A program made the position numbers and the translations under genes. From Kineosphaera limosa NBRC 100340 (GTDB taxonomy: Bacteria > Actinomycetota > Actinomycetes > Actinomycetales > Dermatophilaceae): a DNA stretch of 39,170 nt. The number at the start of each line of letters is the position of its first letter. The stretch's first letter is position 1. The stretch is taken from positions 1-39,170 of the forward strand of contig NZ_BAHD01000066.1 of NCBI RefSeq assembly GCF_000298215.1. Reading direction: 5' to 3'. Positions 1-6,878 of the stretch are shown piece by piece. The notes under the pieces are model-generated. The model made no database searches and was not told where the DNA came from. It saw only the letters and a program-made list of their open reading frames with translations.

Positions 1-400
1 GGCGCACGCCGCAGCGCCCGCAGCTGCCGTCGTCGGCGAGCACCTGGCCGCACTCGGCGTGGGCGAACAGGCGCACGGGTCCGTCCGGGGCTAGATGCCG
101 GTCGGCCCAACGCATGAGGTCGTGCACGATCGGCCATAGCTCCTGGCCGGCCTGCGTCAGCACGTGCTCGTACCGCCCGGAGGCGTACGGCCGCCGCGCC
201 GCGATGCCCGCCTCGGTCAGCAGCGCCAGGCGCGCGGTCAGCACGGCGCGCGGGATGTCGAGGTGCACCTGCAGGTCGCCGAAGCGGGTGACCCCGAAGA
301 ACAGGTCGCGCACGATGAGCAGGGTCCAGCGCTCGCCGAGGATCTCCAGGGAGCGGGCCAACGGACAGGACTGGGTCGTGTACTCGCGCGGCAGTGCCAT
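1..400 (-). CDS. HxlR-family winged-helix transcriptional regulator (3' end cut by window edge)
   Basis: Reading the minus strand from the ATG at 400 gives at least 133 residues with no stop before the window edge. The protein opens MALPREYTTQSCPLARSLEI, with the Cys near position 12 that HxlR proteins typically carry. The winged helix follows: ERWTLLIVRDLFFGVTRFGD, then IPRAVLTARLALLTEAGIAA, then a wing ending YASGRYEHVLTQAGQEL. The C-terminal part has several cysteines (AECG...SCGRCGVR), which could bind metal or sense redox state; that is inference. AGGA about 8 nt upstream of the ATG is a plausible ribosome site. The gene diverges from the MFS exporter at 467 and shares the inverted repeat at 421-439 with it, so it probably represses that transporter and itself. 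The family call is firm; the ligand is unknown. Confidence 0.88.
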   Translation of the reverse strand, partial: MALPREYTTQSCPLARSLEILGERWTLLIVRDLFFGVTRFGDLQVHLDIPRAVLTARLALLTEAGIAARRPYASGRYEHVLTQAGQELWPIVHDLMRWADRHLAPDGPVRLFAHAECGQVLADDGSCGRCGVR

Positions 401-420
401 GGACACATCCTACGGCACAT

Positions 421-452
421 CAGTTCATTCACTGAACCGAAGCTGCTACAGT
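421..452 (+). promoter_or_regulatory. Divergent promoter with inverted-repeat operator (HxlR/MFS)
   Basis: GTTCA (423-427) and TGAAC (433-437) form an inverted repeat with a 5-nt spacer. A plausible promoter for the MFS gene overlaps it: -35 TTCATT (424-429), 17-bp spacer, -10 TACAGT (447-452). A dimer bound at the repeat would cover the -35 box. The repeat is visible; its use by the HxlR protein is inferred from the divergent layout. Confidence 0.55.
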
Positions 453-466
453 CCTGTCATGCTCCT

Positions 467-1744
467 GTGCGCACCGTGGCGGCGACCGTGAACACCCCGG
501 CGACCGCGACCCTGAGCCCCCCGTGGTGGCGTCGCCCCATGGTCATCGTGACCGCCGGCTGCCTCATCTCGATCATCACGTTCGGGGTGCGCTCCAGCTT
601 CGGCCTCTTCACCACCCCCCTGGTCGACCTGCGCGGCTGGGACCGTGAGGCGTTCGCGCTGGCCATGGCGTTCCAGAACCTGCTGTGGGGCCTGACCCAG
701 CCCATCGCCGGGGCCATCGCGGACCGCTTCGGCGCGGCCCGCGTGCTCGCGATCGGCGGCCTCATCTATGCCGCCGGCGTGGTCCTCATGGCGATCAGCA
801 CCAATCCGGTGATGCTCACCATGACCGGCGGCGTCATCATCGGCATCGGCATCGCCGGCGGGTCGTTCACGGTCGTCATCGCGGCTTTCTCTCGCCTCGT
901 CGAGCCCTCCAAACGGTCCTGGGCATTCGGGCTGGCGACCGCCGCGGGGTCGATGGGGCAGTTCCTCTTCGCGCCCCTGGGGCAGGCGTTCATCAGCACT
1001 TACGGCCCGCAGACCGCGCTGATCCTGCTCGCCGGCACCCTCCTGCTCGTGCCGCTGTTCGCCCGCTCACTGACCGGGTCCGCGTATGTGGCCGGGGCCT
1101 CCGACGACCCCGACGACCTGGTCTCCGCCGGGCAGGCGCTGCGCGCCGCCGGCACCTACCCCAGCTACCTCATGCTCGCGGCGGGCTTCTTCGTCTGCGG
1201 CTTCCACATCGCCTTCGTCACCACCCACCTGCCGGCGTACCTGACGGACCACGGGATGAGCGTGGCCGTGGCCGCGTGGTCGATCTCGCTCATCGGGCTG
1301 TTCAACGTCATCGGCGCCTACACCTCCGGCATCCTGGCCGGCCGCTGGCCGCGCCGCTACCTGCTCAGCGCCATCTACCTGGCCCGCGGCGCTGTGTTCG
1401 CGATCTTCCTCGTCGCGCCGGTCACGACCGCGACGGTCGTCATCACGTCCATGCTGCTGGGGCTGCTGTGGCTCTCGACGGTGCCGCCGACCTCCGGGCT
1501 GGTCGCGTTGATGTTCGGCACCCGCCACGTCGGGATGCTGTTCGGCATGGTGTTCCTCTCCCACCAGGTCGGGGCTTTCATCGGTGCCCTGCTCGGTGGC
1601 ACGATCTATGAACAGACCGGCAGCTACCACCTCATGTGGATCCTGTGCATCGTCCTGTCGATCGGGGCCGGCTTGGTGCACCTGCCGATCAAGGAACGCC
1701 GCGCCCGCACGGCAGAGCCGACCGCAGAGGGGAGCACTGTGTGA
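467..1744 (+). CDS. MFS transporter, monocarboxylate/oxalate-formate antiporter-like
   Basis: A 425-residue integral membrane protein with about 12 hydrophobic segments. The first half contains DRFGAARVLAIGG, which matches the loop 2-3 motif of the major facilitator superfamily. The N-terminal half (SSFGLFTTPLVDLRGWDREA, then FQNLLWGLTQPIAGAIADRF) resembles MFS proteins of the monocarboxylate or oxalate/formate type. The open frame extends back to 164, but that stretch is the antisense of the HxlR gene and is not transporter-like. GTG at 467 is chosen because it lies about 15 nt after the -10 box at 447-452; GTG at 476 or 488 are alternatives. No Shine-Dalgarno site is visible, so the leader would be very short. 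It ends in a 4-nt overlap with the next small gene. Substrate unknown; control by the divergent HxlR regulator suggests an inducible exporter. Confidence 0.85.
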   Translation: MRTVAATVNTPATATLSPPWWRRPMVIVTAGCLISIITFGVRSSFGLFTTPLVDLRGWDREAFALAMAFQNLLWGLTQPIAGAIADRFGAARVLAIGGLIYAAGVVLMAISTNPVMLTMTGGVIIGIGIAGGSFTVVIAAFSRLVEPSKRSWAFGLATAAGSMGQFLFAPLGQAFISTYGPQTALILLAGTLLLVPLFARSLTGSAYVAGASDDPDDLVSAGQALRAAGTYPSYLMLAAGFFVCGFHIAFVTTHLPAYLTDHGMSVAVAAWSISLIGLFNVIGAYTSGILAGRWPRRYLLSAIYLARGAVFAIFLVAPVTTATVVITSMLLGLLWLSTVPPTSGLVALMFGTRHVGMLFGMVFLSHQVGAFIGALLGGTIYEQTGSYHLMWILCIVLSIGAGLVHLPIKERRARTAEPTAEGSTV

Positions 1745-1884
1745 CCCGTCAGCATCTGACGTACGCGCTCGTCGGCCTGCTCCTGACCGCCGTGACCTTC
1801 ATCGGCGTGCTCTACCAGGTCAACGAGGCCCTGGGCGCCGAAGCCCAGGGCTCCCTGCCGCAACTCATCTGCCCGCTGCACTGA
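1741..1884 (+). CDS. Small single-pass membrane protein coupled to the MFS transporter
   Basis: A 47-residue frame starts at GTG 1741, and its GTGA overlaps the TGA of the transporter, the usual sign of translational coupling in this window. Residues about 8-26 (YALVGLLLTAVTFIGVLYQV) form one membrane helix. The tail is polar and ends in PQLICPLH. I do not recognise a named family. A tiny subunit or stabiliser of the MFS protein is the natural guess, by analogy with small partner proteins of other transporters, but this is inference from position and overlap only. Confidence 0.55.
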   Translation: MTRQHLTYALVGLLLTAVTFIGVLYQVNEALGAEAQGSLPQLICPLH

Positions 1885-1934
1885 CCTGCCTTCGCACGCG
1901 AACGGCGGCCAAGGACGCTCCATCCAGGCCCGTC

Positions 1935-1959
1935 TTGTAGCAGTTCGCTACAATGAGCC
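1935..1959 (+). promoter_or_regulatory. Promoter/operator of the ParD-like-zeta module; leaderless start
   Basis: TTGTAGC (1935-1941) and GCTACAA (1947-1953) form a perfect 7-bp inverted repeat with a 5-nt spacer. The right arm contains a near-consensus -10 box, TACAAT (1949-1954), only 5 nt before the ATG at 1960. No Shine-Dalgarno site precedes the gene, so a leaderless mRNA is likely. Antitoxin binding at the repeat would block the -10 box, the usual autoregulation of toxin-antitoxin operons (inferred). No good -35 box was seen. Confidence 0.6.
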
Positions 1960-2319
1960 ATGAACACCATGCCTACCCGCGTGGACGGTGATCTCTGGGA
2001 AGCAGCCAAGGCGTCCGGGGCAATCGCCAGCAGAAGCGCAACCCAGCAGATCAACCACTGGGCTCGCATCGGCCGCGCGCTCGAAGCCTCTCCCAACGTG
2101 AGCGGGCGTGACGTGCGCCGGGTCTTGTCAGGCATCACCTCCTACGACGATGTCGGCGAGCCCGAGCAGGCGGTGGTGCGGGTCGCCTGGGAGCAGCAGA
2201 TGGCCCAGCGACGCGAATCCCTCGACTTCGCCGCCGAATTCACGGCACAGGGGCGGTCGTGGTCCGAAGCTGGTGACAACGGTGCCGTCGTCCGACGCCC
2301 TTCGGCCCAGGACGACTGA
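1960..2319 (+). CDS. ParD-like antitoxin of a type II toxin-antitoxin module
   Basis: 119 residues, starting MNTMPTRVDGDLWEAAKASG. The segment through IASRSATQQINHWARIGRAL resembles the ParD-like antitoxin family: a short N-terminal strand, then helices that could form a ribbon-helix-helix-type DNA-binding dimer. The C-terminal part (QQMAQRRESLDFAAEFTAQG onward) is charged and probably less ordered, the region that normally wraps the toxin. ATG 1969 is an alternative start three codons in. The gene ends 9 nt before the zeta-like kinase gene, antitoxin first, as in most such pairs. It should repress its own promoter through the palindrome at 1935-1953. The family call is by eye and moderately sure; the pairing is strong from context. 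Confidence 0.72.
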   Translation: MNTMPTRVDGDLWEAAKASGAIASRSATQQINHWARIGRALEASPNVSGRDVRRVLSGITSYDDVGEPEQAVVRVAWEQQMAQRRESLDFAAEFTAQGRSWSEAGDNGAVVRRPSAQDD

Positions 2320-2328
2320 TCTGCCGCG

Positions 2329-2913
2329 ATGCCGATCCTGCACCTGTTGGCCGGGCCGAACGGGTCCGGCAAGTCCACGTACGTGCGGCACGTCATCGCG
2401 CCGATTGCCGACCTGCCCTTCGTCAAGGCCGACGTGATCGCGGCTGCCCGATGGCCGCAGGCGCAGCTGGAGCACGCCTACGACGCATCACGCGCGGCTG
2501 AAGGCGAACGGCAGCGACTACTCGCCGACCGCAAGTCCTTCATCTCCGAGACCGTCTTCAGCCACAGAAGCAAGGTCGACCTCGTGGGTCAGGCTGTGCG
2601 CCTTGGGTACATCGTCCACCTACATGTGTTGCTGATCCCCGTCGAGTTGAGCGTCGCGCGCGTCGCCGACCGAGTCAGCGAAGGTGGTCACGACGTGCCG
2701 GAACGGAAGATTCGAGAGCGTTACGACCGATTGTGGAGCCTGATCGCGCAGGCCCGTGGCCTAGCCGATCGAACCGAGATCCTCGACAATTCAAGCGCTG
2801 CGACGCCTTTCCGCGTAGTCGCCACCTACGAACACGGCGAGCTCGTCGGTACGGCAAGCTGGCCGACCTGGACTCCCGCGGCCCTCGGAGACGCAGCCGG
2901 CACTCGAGAGTGA
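2329..2913 (+). CDS. Zeta-toxin-family P-loop kinase
   Basis: 194 residues. The N-terminus reads [20 protein letters not shown], with a clear Walker A (GPNGSGKST, residues about 9-17). It is followed by an Asp in FVKADVIAA and by SFISETVFS, the substrate-side motif seen in zeta-like kinases. Basic residues in [20 protein letters not shown] fit the lid region. Known zeta toxins phosphorylate UDP-N-acetylglucosamine and poison cell-wall synthesis; some relatives modify other nucleotides. The ParD-like partner instead of a classical epsilon antitoxin makes the exact substrate uncertain. No ribosome site is obvious, so translation is probably coupled to the antitoxin. After the stop, 130 bp lead to the carnitine operon. 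Confidence 0.8.
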   Translation: MPILHLLAGPNGSGKSTYVRHVIAPIADLPFVKADVIAAARWPQAQLEHAYDASRAAEGERQRLLADRKSFISETVFSHRSKVDLVGQAVRLGYIVHLHVLLIPVELSVARVADRVSEGGHDVPERKIRERYDRLWSLIAQARGLADRTEILDNSSAATPFRVVATYEHGELVGTASWPTWTPAALGDAAGTRE

Positions 2914-3043
2914 CGTTGGCGAACTCGGATCGAACGTCGGCAAATACCCCACCGCGGGCGAAACAGGTTCGCGTCGCACGGCCCCGCTCGATATCCGACA
3001 GGGGAGACTGACCGGGACGCCCTGCAGCCTCGAAGGAGCCCCC

Positions 3044-3934
3044 GTGAATCGCAAAGTCATCATCACCTGCGCGCTGACCGGAGCCGGCGACACCACCGCC
3101 CGGTCGCCCCACGTACCGGTCACCCCGGAGCAGATCGCGACCGCCGGGATCGAGGCGGCCAAAGCGGGCGCGGCGATCATCCATATTCACGTCCGCGACC
3201 CCGAGACGGGCCAGGGCTACCGCGAGGTCAGCGCCTACCGGGAGGTCGTGGAGCGGGTCCGCGACAGCGGCGTCGACGTCGTCATCAACACGACCGCGGG
3301 GATGGGCGGCGACCTCGTCGTCGACCGCGACAACCCGGCCGGTCCACACGGAGAAGGCACCGACCTGGTCAACGGCCTGGAGCGCCTCGCGCACGTCGAA
3401 GAGCTCCTCCCCGACATCTGCACCCTCGACTGCGGGTCGCTGAACTTCGGCGACGGCAGCCTCGTGTACGTCTCGACGCCGGACATGCTGCGCCAAGGCG
3501 CCAAGCGCATCCAGGAGCTCGGCGTGCGCGTCGAGATGGAGATCTTCGACACCGGACACCTGTGGTGCGCCAAACAACTCGTCACCGAGGGGCTCGTCGA
3601 CGACCCGGCGATGTTCCAACTGTGCATGGGCATCCCGTACGGTGCCCCGGCCGATCCTGGGCTCCTTGTCGCGATGACCCACCAGCTCCCCCCGGGCGCG
3701 GTGTGGGCCTCGTTCGCGCTCGGCGCGATGCAGATGCCGTGGGCCGCTCAGTCGGTGCTGCTCGGCGGGCACGTGCGCGTCGGCCTAGAGGACAACCTCT
3801 ACCTCGGCAAGGGCAACAAGGCGACGAACGCCCAGCTCGTCGCCAACGCCAAGACCCTCGTCGAGGCGATGGGCGCCGCCGTCGCGACGCCCGACGAGGC
3901 CCGCGAAATCCTCAAGCTCAAGCCGAGGGGTTGA
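3044..3934 (+). CDS. cdhC: BKACE-family beta-keto acid cleavage enzyme, probable dehydrocarnitine-cleaving CdhC
   Basis: 296 residues of the DUF849/BKACE fold. The zinc-site motif HIHVRD (His47 and His49) and the opening CALTGAG...[11 protein letters not shown] are characteristic. In the known reaction a 3-keto acid and acetyl-CoA give acetoacetate and a new CoA ester; for dehydrocarnitine the product is betainyl-CoA. The substrate is inferred from the two genes that follow: a 3-hydroxyacyl-CoA-dehydrogenase-type enzyme and a hotdog thioesterase, the same set as cdhA/cdhB of pseudomonad carnitine catabolism. GTG 3044 is chosen because GAAGGAG (3032-3038) lies 5 nt upstream. The stop is 1 nt before the ATG of the next gene. 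The 130 bp upstream (2914-3043) hold no clear regulator site. Confidence 0.82.
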   Translation: MNRKVIITCALTGAGDTTARSPHVPVTPEQIATAGIEAAKAGAAIIHIHVRDPETGQGYREVSAYREVVERVRDSGVDVVINTTAGMGGDLVVDRDNPAGPHGEGTDLVNGLERLAHVEELLPDICTLDCGSLNFGDGSLVYVSTPDMLRQGAKRIQELGVRVEMEIFDTGHLWCAKQLVTEGLVDDPAMFQLCMGIPYGAPADPGLLVAMTHQLPPGAVWASFALGAMQMPWAAQSVLLGGHVRVGLEDNLYLGKGNKATNAQLVANAKTLVEAMGAAVATPDEAREILKLKPRG

Positions 3935-3935
3935 T

Positions 3936-4882
3936 ATGGCGCGCCTTGCACCCGCGGAGGTGCGGACCGTCGCCTGCATCGGCGCCGGCACGATCGGAGG
4001 CGGCTGGGTCGCCTACTTCCTCTCCCGCGGCTACGACGTGCGGGCCTTCGACCCGGCGCCCGATGCGGAGCAGCGGCTGCGCGCCCTCGTCGACGCCGCG
4101 TGGCCGGCGCTGACCGAGGTCGGACTCGCGGCCGGGGCGAGCCCTGATCGGCTCGTCGTCTGCGCGAGTCTCGCCGACGCGGTCGGGTCTGCCGACTTCG
4201 TGCAGGAGAGCGCCCCCGAGTCCCTCGACCTCAAGCGCCCGCTGCTCGCCCAGATCGACGCCGCGACTCCCGTCGACGTCGTCGTGTCGTCGTCGACCTC
4301 CGGCTACGGGATGAGCGAGATGGACACGCAGACCTCGCATCCGGAGCGCTTCGTGGTTTCGGGCACCCCTTCAACCCGCCCTATCTCATCCCGCTCGTCG
4401 AGGTCGTCGGGAGCCCGCGCACCTCACCCGAGGTCGTCGCGTGGACCCGTGAGTTCTTCACCCACGCCGGCAAGTCGGTCATCACGATGGACCGCGAGGT
4501 GCCCGGCTTCGTCGGCAACCGCCTCCAGGAGGCGCTGTGGCGCGAGGCGCTGCACATGGTCGCCAACGGCGAGGCGACGCCTCAGCAGATCGACGCCTCG
4601 ATCGTCGAGGGGCCGGGCCTGCGCTGGGCCTTCCACGGGCCGATGCTCACGTTCCACCTCGCCGGCGGCCCCGGCGGGATGGCACACATGCTCGACCACT
4701 TCGGGCCCTCGCTGCTCAGCCCGTGGACGCGGCTGAACGCACCCGAGCTGACGCCGGAGCTGCGTGACGCCGTCGTCTCCGGGTGCGAGGAGGAGGCCGG
4801 CGAACGCACGATCACCGACCTCGTCCGCGAGCGCGACGCCCAGCTCATCGCCGTCCTGCGGGCCACGGGGAGGCTGTCGTGA
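3936..4882 (+). pseudogene. cdhA: L-carnitine dehydrogenase (3-hydroxyacyl-CoA dehydrogenase family), frameshifted
   Basis: Two frames together give one full-length protein of about 315 residues. The first frame from 3936 carries the NAD-binding GAGTIGGGW (residues 16-24), FVQESAPESLDLK and the SSSTSGYGMSEMD stretch. It should continue into GHPFNPPYLIPLVEVVGS, but those residues are read in another frame from 4361 (GGG CAC CCC TTC). That frame runs on through MDREVPGFVGNRLQEALWRE to the TGA at 4882. The break is within 4354-4361 and equals one missing base or two extra bases. Family members normally read V-G-H-P-F-N-P here. No canonical slippery site is seen, so programmed shifting is unlikely. 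The enzyme oxidises L-carnitine to 3-dehydrocarnitine with NAD. The last TGA overlaps the GTG of the thioesterase gene, showing the operon layout is otherwise intact. A sequencing error is a real alternative. Confidence 0.85.
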
Positions 4883-5328
4883 GCGAGCTCGCCCCCTGGT
4901 CCGAACCCCTGCTCCCGGAGTGGATCGACTACAACGGGCACCTGTCCGAGGGCTACTACGTGCTCGTCTTCGGCCATGCCACAGACGCGGTGATGAACCA
5001 GATCGGCATGACCCCGGAGTACCTCGTCGAGACCGGCACGTCGCTGTACACCGTCGAGGCGCACGTCCGCTACCTCGACCAAGTGCCGCCGGACGCCACG
5101 CTGGAGGTGCGCAGCTCGATCATCGGTGGGGGCGCCAAGACCCTGTGGATCTGGCACGAACTGTGGGTCGACGAGCGGCTGCGCGCCACCGAGGAAGTGC
5201 TCATGCTGCACGTCATCGGCGGAGAAGGAGCGCGGGCCACGGCGTTTCCCCCGGGTCTCGCCGCCCGCATCGACGCCCTGCGGACCGACCCGCCCGCGGG
5301 CGCGGGGGGTCGGATCGCGCCCCGCTGA
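4879..5328 (+). CDS. cdhB: Hotdog-fold thioesterase, probable betainyl-CoA thioesterase CdhB
   Basis: 149 residues of the 4-hydroxybenzoyl-CoA-thioesterase type. The signature PEWIDYNGHLSEGYYVLVFG (Asp in DYNGH, near residue 17) starts the long hotdog helix, and EAHVRYLDQVPPDATLEVRS is the paired strand region. Family knowledge: in carnitine catabolism such an enzyme hydrolyses betainyl-CoA to glycine betaine and CoA. GTG 4879 overlaps the cdhA stop by 4 nt (GTGA), so it is translationally coupled. The C-terminal tail is Pro/Gly-rich (DPPAGAGGRIAPR). A GC-rich hairpin (GGGCGCG 5298-5304, CGCGCCC 5316-5322) lies inside the last codons and may help end transcription before the convergent rbsD. 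In many bacteria this domain is fused to carnitine dehydrogenase; here it is separate. Confidence 0.82.
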   Translation: MSELAPWSEPLLPEWIDYNGHLSEGYYVLVFGHATDAVMNQIGMTPEYLVETGTSLYTVEAHVRYLDQVPPDATLEVRSSIIGGGAKTLWIWHELWVDERLRATEEVLMLHVIGGEGARATAFPPGLAARIDALRTDPPAGAGGRIAPR

Positions 5329-5346
5329 GGGTCCGTCGCCAGTCGA

Positions 5347-5739
5347 TCAGAACGGGACGCCGCACTCGAGGATGACGTTGGCGTAGGGCGTGGCCTCGCC
5401 GGTGCGGACGGCGAAGGCGACCTGCGGGAGACGCTGCTTGAACGACTCGTGGTCCAGCGTCGTGCGCAGGCCGAGGCGGTCGGCGCGCTCGTCGAACCAG
5501 GTGCCAGCGACCCCCTCCAGGGCTTCGCTTGCGATGACGTGCCCCTGCACGACGATCTCGTCGAGGAGCGCGTCGAGCACCGCCGCGAACGGGACGGTCC
5601 CGGTCACCAGCGCCAGGTCGATCAGTGGCACGTGGCGGGGCAACGGCAGTCCCATGTCGGCGACCACCACGCGGTCGGTGTGGCCGAGCAAGCCGATCTG
5701 GTGCGCGAGCTGGGCGTGCACGATTCCGCTGTGCCTCAT
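5347..5739 (-). CDS. rbsD: D-ribose pyranase RbsD
   Basis: 130 residues. It interconverts the pyranose and furanose forms of D-ribose in the cytosol so that ribokinase can use it. The sequence MRHSGIVHAQLAHQIGLLGH carries His20 in the GHTD motif, the catalytic position in the E. coli enzyme, followed by VVVADMGLPLP. The C-terminus reads TGEATPYANVILECGVPF, also family-typical. ATG 5739 is chosen because an AGGAG site (complement of 5745-5749) lies 5 nt upstream; the frame could also open at GTG 5745, but that codon overlaps the ribosome site. It is the last gene of the rbs operon, separated from rbsB by a long hairpin. Its stop faces that of cdhB only 18 bp away. No ribokinase gene is in the window. 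Confidence 0.93.
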   Translation of the reverse strand: MRHSGIVHAQLAHQIGLLGHTDRVVVADMGLPLPRHVPLIDLALVTGTVPFAAVLDALLDEIVVQGHVIASEALEGVAGTWFDERADRLGLRTTLDHESFKQRLPQVAFAVRTGEATPYANVILECGVPF

Positions 5740-5794
5740 GCGCACTCCTGTCTGCCGAAGAATCCCGCGTAGCTGATCCGTGGCGCTGATGCTG

Positions 5795-5848
5795 GTGCGG
5801 CTAGGTGGGGCGGGCGTTATGTTGCTCGCCCCACCTAGCGAACCGCAC
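5795..5848 (-). promoter_or_regulatory. Strong hairpin between rbsB and rbsD
   Basis: GCTAGGTGGGGCG (5800-5812) pairs perfectly with CGCCCCACCTAGC (5827-5839) around a 14-nt loop. The stem extends outward as GTGCGG (5795-5800) with CCGCAC (5843-5848) after a short bulge. There is no T-run. In the rbs transcript it lies just after the rbsB stop. It could be an attenuating terminator or a 3' stabiliser that keeps rbsB mRNA more abundant than rbsD. The structure is seen; its role is inferred. Confidence 0.6.
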
Positions 5849-5860
5849 TGCTTGACCTCG

Positions 5861-6832
5861 TCACTGCTTGAACTCGTTGACGTTCTCCTTCGTCACGGCC
5901 TTGACCTCAACGGGGATCTGCTTCTCCACCGTCTCACCGGCCGCGACCTTCAGCGCGTTGTTGACGGCCTCCTTGCCGAGCTCCTTCGGCTGCTGGGCGA
6001 TGGTGCCGACCATCGTGCCCGCCTCGATCGCCGCCAGCGCGTCGGCGGTGCCGTCGAAGCCGAACACCATGACCTCCTGACCAGCGCGGTTACCGAGCGC
6101 CTGGATCGCACCCAAGGCCATCTCGTCGTTCTCCGCGAAGATGCCCTTTGCGCCGGAGTTCGACTGCAACAGGTTGGTCGCCACGTTCAGGCCCTGAGTG
6201 CGGTCGAAGTTGGCCGGCTGCTGGGCGATGACGCTGATGCCCGCGCCCGCCACGCCGTCGGTGAAGCCCTGGCCGCGGTCACGGCTGGCCGACGTACCCG
6301 GCACGCCCTGCAGCACGATGACCTCTCCGCTGCCACCCATCGCCTTGCCGAGGGCCTCCGCGGCGAGCTTGCCGCCCTGCACGTTGTCGCTGCTGATGAG
6401 CGAGGCGACCTCCGCGCCGTTGACCGCCCGGTCGACCGCGACGACCGGGATGTTCGCGTTCAAGGCCGGTGTCACGGCCGAGCCCGCCGCATCCGAATCC
6501 ACCGGGTTGATGATGACGACCGACGCCTGCTTCGTCACCGCGTCGGCGATCTGGTTGGCCTGCGTCGCGGCGTCGTTCTGCGCGTCGACCACGTTGAGCG
6601 TCGCTCCGCCCGCGTCCGCCGCCTCCTGAGCGCCGTCGCGCAGGTCGACGAAGAACGGATTGTTCAGCGTCGACACCGCCAGGGTGATCGTCTTGCCGGC
6701 GCCTCCTGCGGTGCCGGTCGCGCCGGCCGCATCGCCGGCCGGGGCCGAATCCCGGTTGCAGGCCGCCAGGCCGAGGGTGAGCACGGAAACTGAGGTGACC
6801 GCCGCCAAGGTGTGGAAGGTGGACCGAGCCAT
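5861..6832 (-). CDS. rbsB: Ribose ABC transporter, substrate-binding lipoprotein RbsB
   Basis: 323 residues of the periplasmic-binding protein type I fold. The N-terminus MARSTFHTLAAVTSVSVLTL ends in a lipobox, GLAAC, so the mature protein should be lipid-anchored through the Cys on the outer face of the membrane. The body starts KTITLAVSTLNNPFFVDLRD and contains VVIINPVDSDAAGSAVTPAL, IPVVAVDRAVNGAEVASLIS and FAENDEMALGAIQALG, all typical of ribose-type binding proteins. The open frame runs upstream to 6964, but ATG 6832 has an AAAGGAG site and begins a proper signal peptide, so the longer start is rejected. It lies 46 bp downstream of rbsC and precedes the hairpin at 5795-5848. Sugar specificity is inferred from the neighbouring rbsD. 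Confidence 0.92.
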   Translation of the reverse strand: MARSTFHTLAAVTSVSVLTLGLAACNRDSAPAGDAAGATGTAGGAGKTITLAVSTLNNPFFVDLRDGAQEAADAGGATLNVVDAQNDAATQANQIADAVTKQASVVIINPVDSDAAGSAVTPALNANIPVVAVDRAVNGAEVASLISSDNVQGGKLAAEALGKAMGGSGEVIVLQGVPGTSASRDRGQGFTDGVAGAGISVIAQQPANFDRTQGLNVATNLLQSNSGAKGIFAENDEMALGAIQALGNRAGQEVMVFGFDGTADALAAIEAGTMVGTIAQQPKELGKEAVNNALKVAAGETVEKQIPVEVKAVTKENVNEFKQ

Positions 6833-6878
6833 GTTCTCTCTCCTTTGAGTGGGTGTTGCTGACGAGTAGGGGTGTGGG

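Noticed and set aside
164-466. Longer start for the MFS transporter at 164
   Set aside because: The added 100 residues are the reverse of the HxlR gene, rich in Arg, Gly and Gln, and not membrane-like.
4354-4361. Programmed frameshift in cdhA
   Set aside because: No slippery heptamer, stimulating stem or upstream ribosome site is evident; mutation or error is simpler.
5780-6793. 337-residue plus-strand frame opposite rbsB
   Set aside because: Antisense shadow; rbsB has the lipobox, ribosome site and full family match.
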